DNA from: Desulfovibrio sp. 86
Lineage (GTDB): Bacteria > Desulfobacterota > Desulfovibrionia > Desulfovibrionales > Desulfovibrionaceae
Direction of reading: 5' to 3'
NCBI RefSeq assembly: GCF_902702915.1
Contig: NZ_LR738849.1
Coordinates: 868,001-932,000 of the forward strand
DNA length: 64,000 nucleotides
Positions 62,601 through 64,000 of this stretch are shown piece after piece. The first letter of the stretch is position 1. Each line of letters opens with the position of its first letter. Both the position numbers and the translations under genes were made by a program. The notes below the pieces were generated by a model. It worked only from the letters and a program-made list of their open reading frames with translations, searched no databases and was not told the origin of the DNA.

Positions 62601-63340
62601 ACGCGGGCGGCATGCTGCACGTCATCAACCACGTCTTCTTCAAGGACCTGCTCTTCCTCGTGTGCGGCGCTATCATGTTCGCCAGCCACAGGGAGAGCCT
62701 CAACGACCTTGGCGGCATCGGGCGCAAGATGCCCTTCACCCTGGCCATGTTCGCCATTGCCGGGCTTTCGGTCATTGGCGTGCCGCCCACCAGCGGCTTT
62801 TCGTCCAAGTGGCTCATCTACCATGCCCTCATGGAAGCCGGGCAGCCCTTCCTGGCTCTGCTCTCGCTCATTGGCAGCGTGCTGACCATGGCCTATATCG
62901 CCAAGTTCCTGCACGCGGCCTTTTTGGGCCAGCCTGCGCAGGATCTTGACGATATCAAGGAAGTGCCCCGCATCATGCGCGTTCCCATGGCCATTCTGGC
63001 AGCAGGCTGCGTGCTGACGGGCATCTTCCCCGGTCTTGCGCTGGGGCCCATCAATTCTGTGCTGCTCGAATACGGCCTCATGCCGCTGCATGTGGGTCTT
63101 TCGGGCGTGCTTTCGGGCACTGGAGCCTGGAACGCCACGGGCATGTTCGTGATGATGGCCCTGGCCTTCACCGGCGGCTACTGGTTTGTGAAGCGCTTTA
63201 CCCGCCTGCGGGAAATTGATGTGCACACCTGCGGCCTGCCGCCTGAAACGGCCACCAGCCGCATGACGCCTTCCAGCATTTACGGCGGTCTCTCGCGCCT
63301 GCTCGGCGGCGACGACACGCCCAAGGAGAACCGCTCATGA
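59603..63340 (+). CDS. cooM: Energy-converting hydrogenase large membrane subunit (CooM-like)
   Basis: 1,245 residues, a tandem of two NuoL/MrpD-type proton channel units. The first unit has YGYWELMTFASYFLVVHEG, LHSWLPDAHPAAPSSVSAPLSGIITKMG and HMFNHAIMKDLLFLGAGALI; the second has FFLFWEIMSSWTLYLAIAHEG, MHPALAPTPVSGYISSVLLKSAILG and HVINHVFFKDLLFLVCGAIM. Each keeps the Lys/His/Glu set of proton pathways. Double-length subunits of this kind belong to CooM of CO-induced hydrogenases, also present in Desulfovibrio vulgaris. They couple H2 and ferredoxin chemistry to ion pumping. The stop overlaps the cooK start. Confidence 0.85.
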   Translation: MTESLFSAGGRLVPLLVGMALMLYAAAQAVRQRKDPRRLILWGALHDAGIVCLGLGAATAIGATGLWLFILFQVAARGLAWTALGRLTSACRTGAACSQGPVQASRLSGSGQRHPWTAALFALGLLASVGGSPFLLPEARLFINAAVLEAIPGGFTGLLVMALATTVFIWLYVNTVRQVVLEDAPEDSPTILGPMRGKAGLMIALAVAVGAMGVLRGPLTDLIGGQYGFVAPHPPVHPAYWCYYLGAFAVGGAFLLRMRVAPLVGTAFAALALVTVIVADAPVTARLFLTMISLVALVVCVYSQGYIHGRHQGRYWFFLLLTFGSLAGIVSSTDASGLYGYWELMTFASYFLVVHEGRRSAFDAGLKYYVMCAGGALFMLPGLLMLGEGFVPAPVVQAAFVLCLMGFGVKAGLVPLHSWLPDAHPAAPSSVSAPLSGIITKMGIFGIVVVLLMRPMVSTLPGLFGFSWLGTGLVFTGAATLVLGEVMALRQDDIKRMLAYSTLGQIGEITLVLGIGTWLSTTGALWHMFNHAIMKDLLFLGAGALIMRSGSRKLSDLRGLGRQMPFTVACMGVGLVSIMGLPPFGAFYSKFLMIQAATEAGQIWLAALILGGSLVGLVYYTRILKTLIFEERPDYLPTVTEAPVTMRVGMGVLAALCVLLGLAPQLAMQLVAPVASLAFAPNPQDAGVMLAMHVNWPIYVVVPVFGALLPALFHKNRVMAGKVSVGVLLATALLVVLFGRGLDTLSFCFALIVPLLGAVNMSYALGYMEHSHTQWRFYCAFTAMCGGLVGMASSQYLLSFFLFWEIMSSWTLYLAIAHEGDKASLREAFKYFIFNVFGAGFIFVGLCVIGPFTPFTSLLLAGMVPNLSAGAAWFGMALLAAGFVMKAAQLPFRIDWQMHPALAPTPVSGYISSVLLKSAILGLIKLFMLLGGGFAVAGILGGFEQSSISVTVMWIGGVTIIMAAIQALRSNGLKLIFIYSTVSQLGYMVLAVAAGGALGYAGGMLHVINHVFFKDLLFLVCGAIMFASHRESLNDLGGIGRKMPFTLAMFAIAGLSVIGVPPTSGFSSKWLIYHALMEAGQPFLALLSLIGSVLTMAYIAKFLHAAFLGQPAQDLDDIKEVPRIMRVPMAILAAGCVLTGIFPGLALGPINSVLLEYGLMPLHVGLSGVLSGTGAWNATGMFVMMALAFTGGYWFVKRFTRLREIDVHTCGLPPETATSRMTPSSIYGGLSRLLGGDDTPKENRS

Positions 63341-64000
63341 GCGATACCCTGCTTGCCATACTGCACATGTGCGTCTTCCCCGGCGGGGCCTTTGCCCTGA
63401 TGGTGGCCATGTTCTTCAAAGGACTGGACCGACGTGTGGAAGCCCGCCTGCAACGCCGCGTGGGGCCGCCGCTGGTGCAGCCCTGGCTGGACATTGCCAA
63501 GCTCCTGACCAAGGAGACCCTGATCCCAAGGACAGCCTGCCGCCCGGCCTTTCTGCTGGCTCCTGTCTTCGGCTTTACGGGCATGGCCGTGTGCGCGGCC
63601 TTCATCCCCATCTCCGGGGTGTACAACGGACTGTTCAACATGGGCGACCTGCTGGTGATCTTTTACCTTCTGCCCATCCCGGCCATGGCCATCATGCTGG
63701 GCGGGTCGGCCTCCAGTTCGCCTTACGGCGCTGTGGGCTTCTCGCGCGAAATGGTACTCATGTTCGCCTACGAAATGCCCCTGCTCATGATTCTGCTGGC
63801 CGTGGCCATGCTCACGGGCAAAACCCTGGCTGGCGGCGCATGGGGAGCGGAATTCTCGCTCTTCAAGATCGTGGCCCTGCAGCAGCAGACAGGCTCCTTT
63901 GGTTTCAACCCGTCGATGATCCCGGCCTTTCTGGCCTACCTCATCTTCCTGCCCGGCACCATGGGCGTTGTGCCCTTTGATATTCCCGAGGCGGAAACCG
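63337..64000 (+). CDS. cooK: Energy-converting hydrogenase NuoH-like subunit (CooK-like), partial
   Basis: 221 residues visible; runs off the window. MSDTLLAILHMCVFPGGAFALMV starts the first helix; GLDRRVEARLQRRVGPPLVQPWLDIAKLLTKE is the conserved loop of NuoH/CooK/EchB proteins, and EMVLMFAYEMPLLMILLA plus GVVPFDIPEAETE carry the Glu residues at the quinone- or Fe-S-facing site of complex I relatives. The ATG overlaps the cooM stop (ATGA). Further coo genes should follow to the right. Confidence 0.88.
   Translation, partial: MSDTLLAILHMCVFPGGAFALMVAMFFKGLDRRVEARLQRRVGPPLVQPWLDIAKLLTKETLIPRTACRPAFLLAPVFGFTGMAVCAAFIPISGVYNGLFNMGDLLVIFYLLPIPAMAIMLGGSASSSPYGAVGFSREMVLMFAYEMPLLMILLAVAMLTGKTLAGGAWGAEFSLFKIVALQQQTGSFGFNPSMIPAFLAYLIFLPGTMGVVPFDIPEAET

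Noticed and set aside
60575..63226. Very long minus-strand frame (883 codons) opposite cooM
   Set aside because: It is antisense to a clearly conserved membrane protein; the His/Gly/Ala/Gln-rich translation is typical of a shadow frame in G+C-rich DNA and has no start site.

Overview
The window looks like chromosomal DNA of a sulfate-reducing deltaproteobacterium of the Desulfovibrio type. The base composition is G+C rich. It carries a CooM/CooK-type energy-converting hydrogenase, a Desulfovibrio-style cluster of two MinD/Mrp ATPases with several NifX-like proteins, sulfide:quinone oxidoreductase, anaerobic radical-SAM haem chemistry, an indolepyruvate:ferredoxin oxidoreductase, and a Csd4-like peptidoglycan carboxypeptidase of the kind linked to curved cell shape. 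The genus is inferred from gene content; no marker gene proves it.

Layout. 1-6060: 3' end of a Gly/Pro/Gln-rich repeat protein, amrS, cobO, a small 2-deoxyribosyltransferase-like protein, a GNAT enzyme, a BON-domain lipoprotein and murA. 6275-6556: tRNA-His and tRNA-Pro behind a good promoter. 6555-10340: an A+T-richer accessory stretch starting at the tRNA-Pro 3' end, with a lipoprotein, a frameshifted secreted protein, a structured RNA resembling phage C4-type RNAs, a small HTH protein, an IS3 transposase fragment and a decayed C5 DNA methyltransferase. 10381-15336: an AhpD/CMD protein, a PAS-GGDEF protein, and SQR with its DUF1641 partner. 15640-23810: a TetR regulator, paired operator palindromes and a six-gene amino-acid-to-ATP operon (dehydrogenase, IorA, IorB, butyrate kinase, permease, phosphate butyryltransferase). 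24301-26130: an SLC13/TrkA-C permease. 26724-36117: an eleven-gene haem uptake and degradation locus (HutW-like radical SAM, TonB receptor, ECF S-T-AA transporter, HutX, flavodoxin, ExbB, ExbD, TonB), followed by a DtxR-like regulator, a MATE exporter and a TetR. 39339-43339: the ORP-like MinD/NifX cluster. 43756-48884: amrB, an aldehyde dehydrogenase, pyrC and pyrB behind a pyrBI-like attenuator. 49282-52954: TauE, YitT, an amidohydrolase and a lone HPt protein. 53214-58517: copA and divergent copZ, a Csd4-like peptidase and gpsA. 58706-58849: a 24-bp tandem array. 59603-64000: cooM and the start of cooK.

The most informative non-coding signals are: (1) a palindromic element in six copies, every one just 3' of a gene and in the same orientation as that gene, with compensatory base changes in the stem; (2) an attenuator before pyrB with a leader peptide that stops inside the terminator and a perfectly complementary U-rich segment upstream; (3) two abutting palindromes at the start of the amino-acid operon; (4) a second dispersed repeat of several hairpins present in three places; (5) the structured RNA in the accessory stretch. 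The haem locus that uses an ECF importer and the amino-acid-to-ATP operon are the two best candidates for little-described systems.
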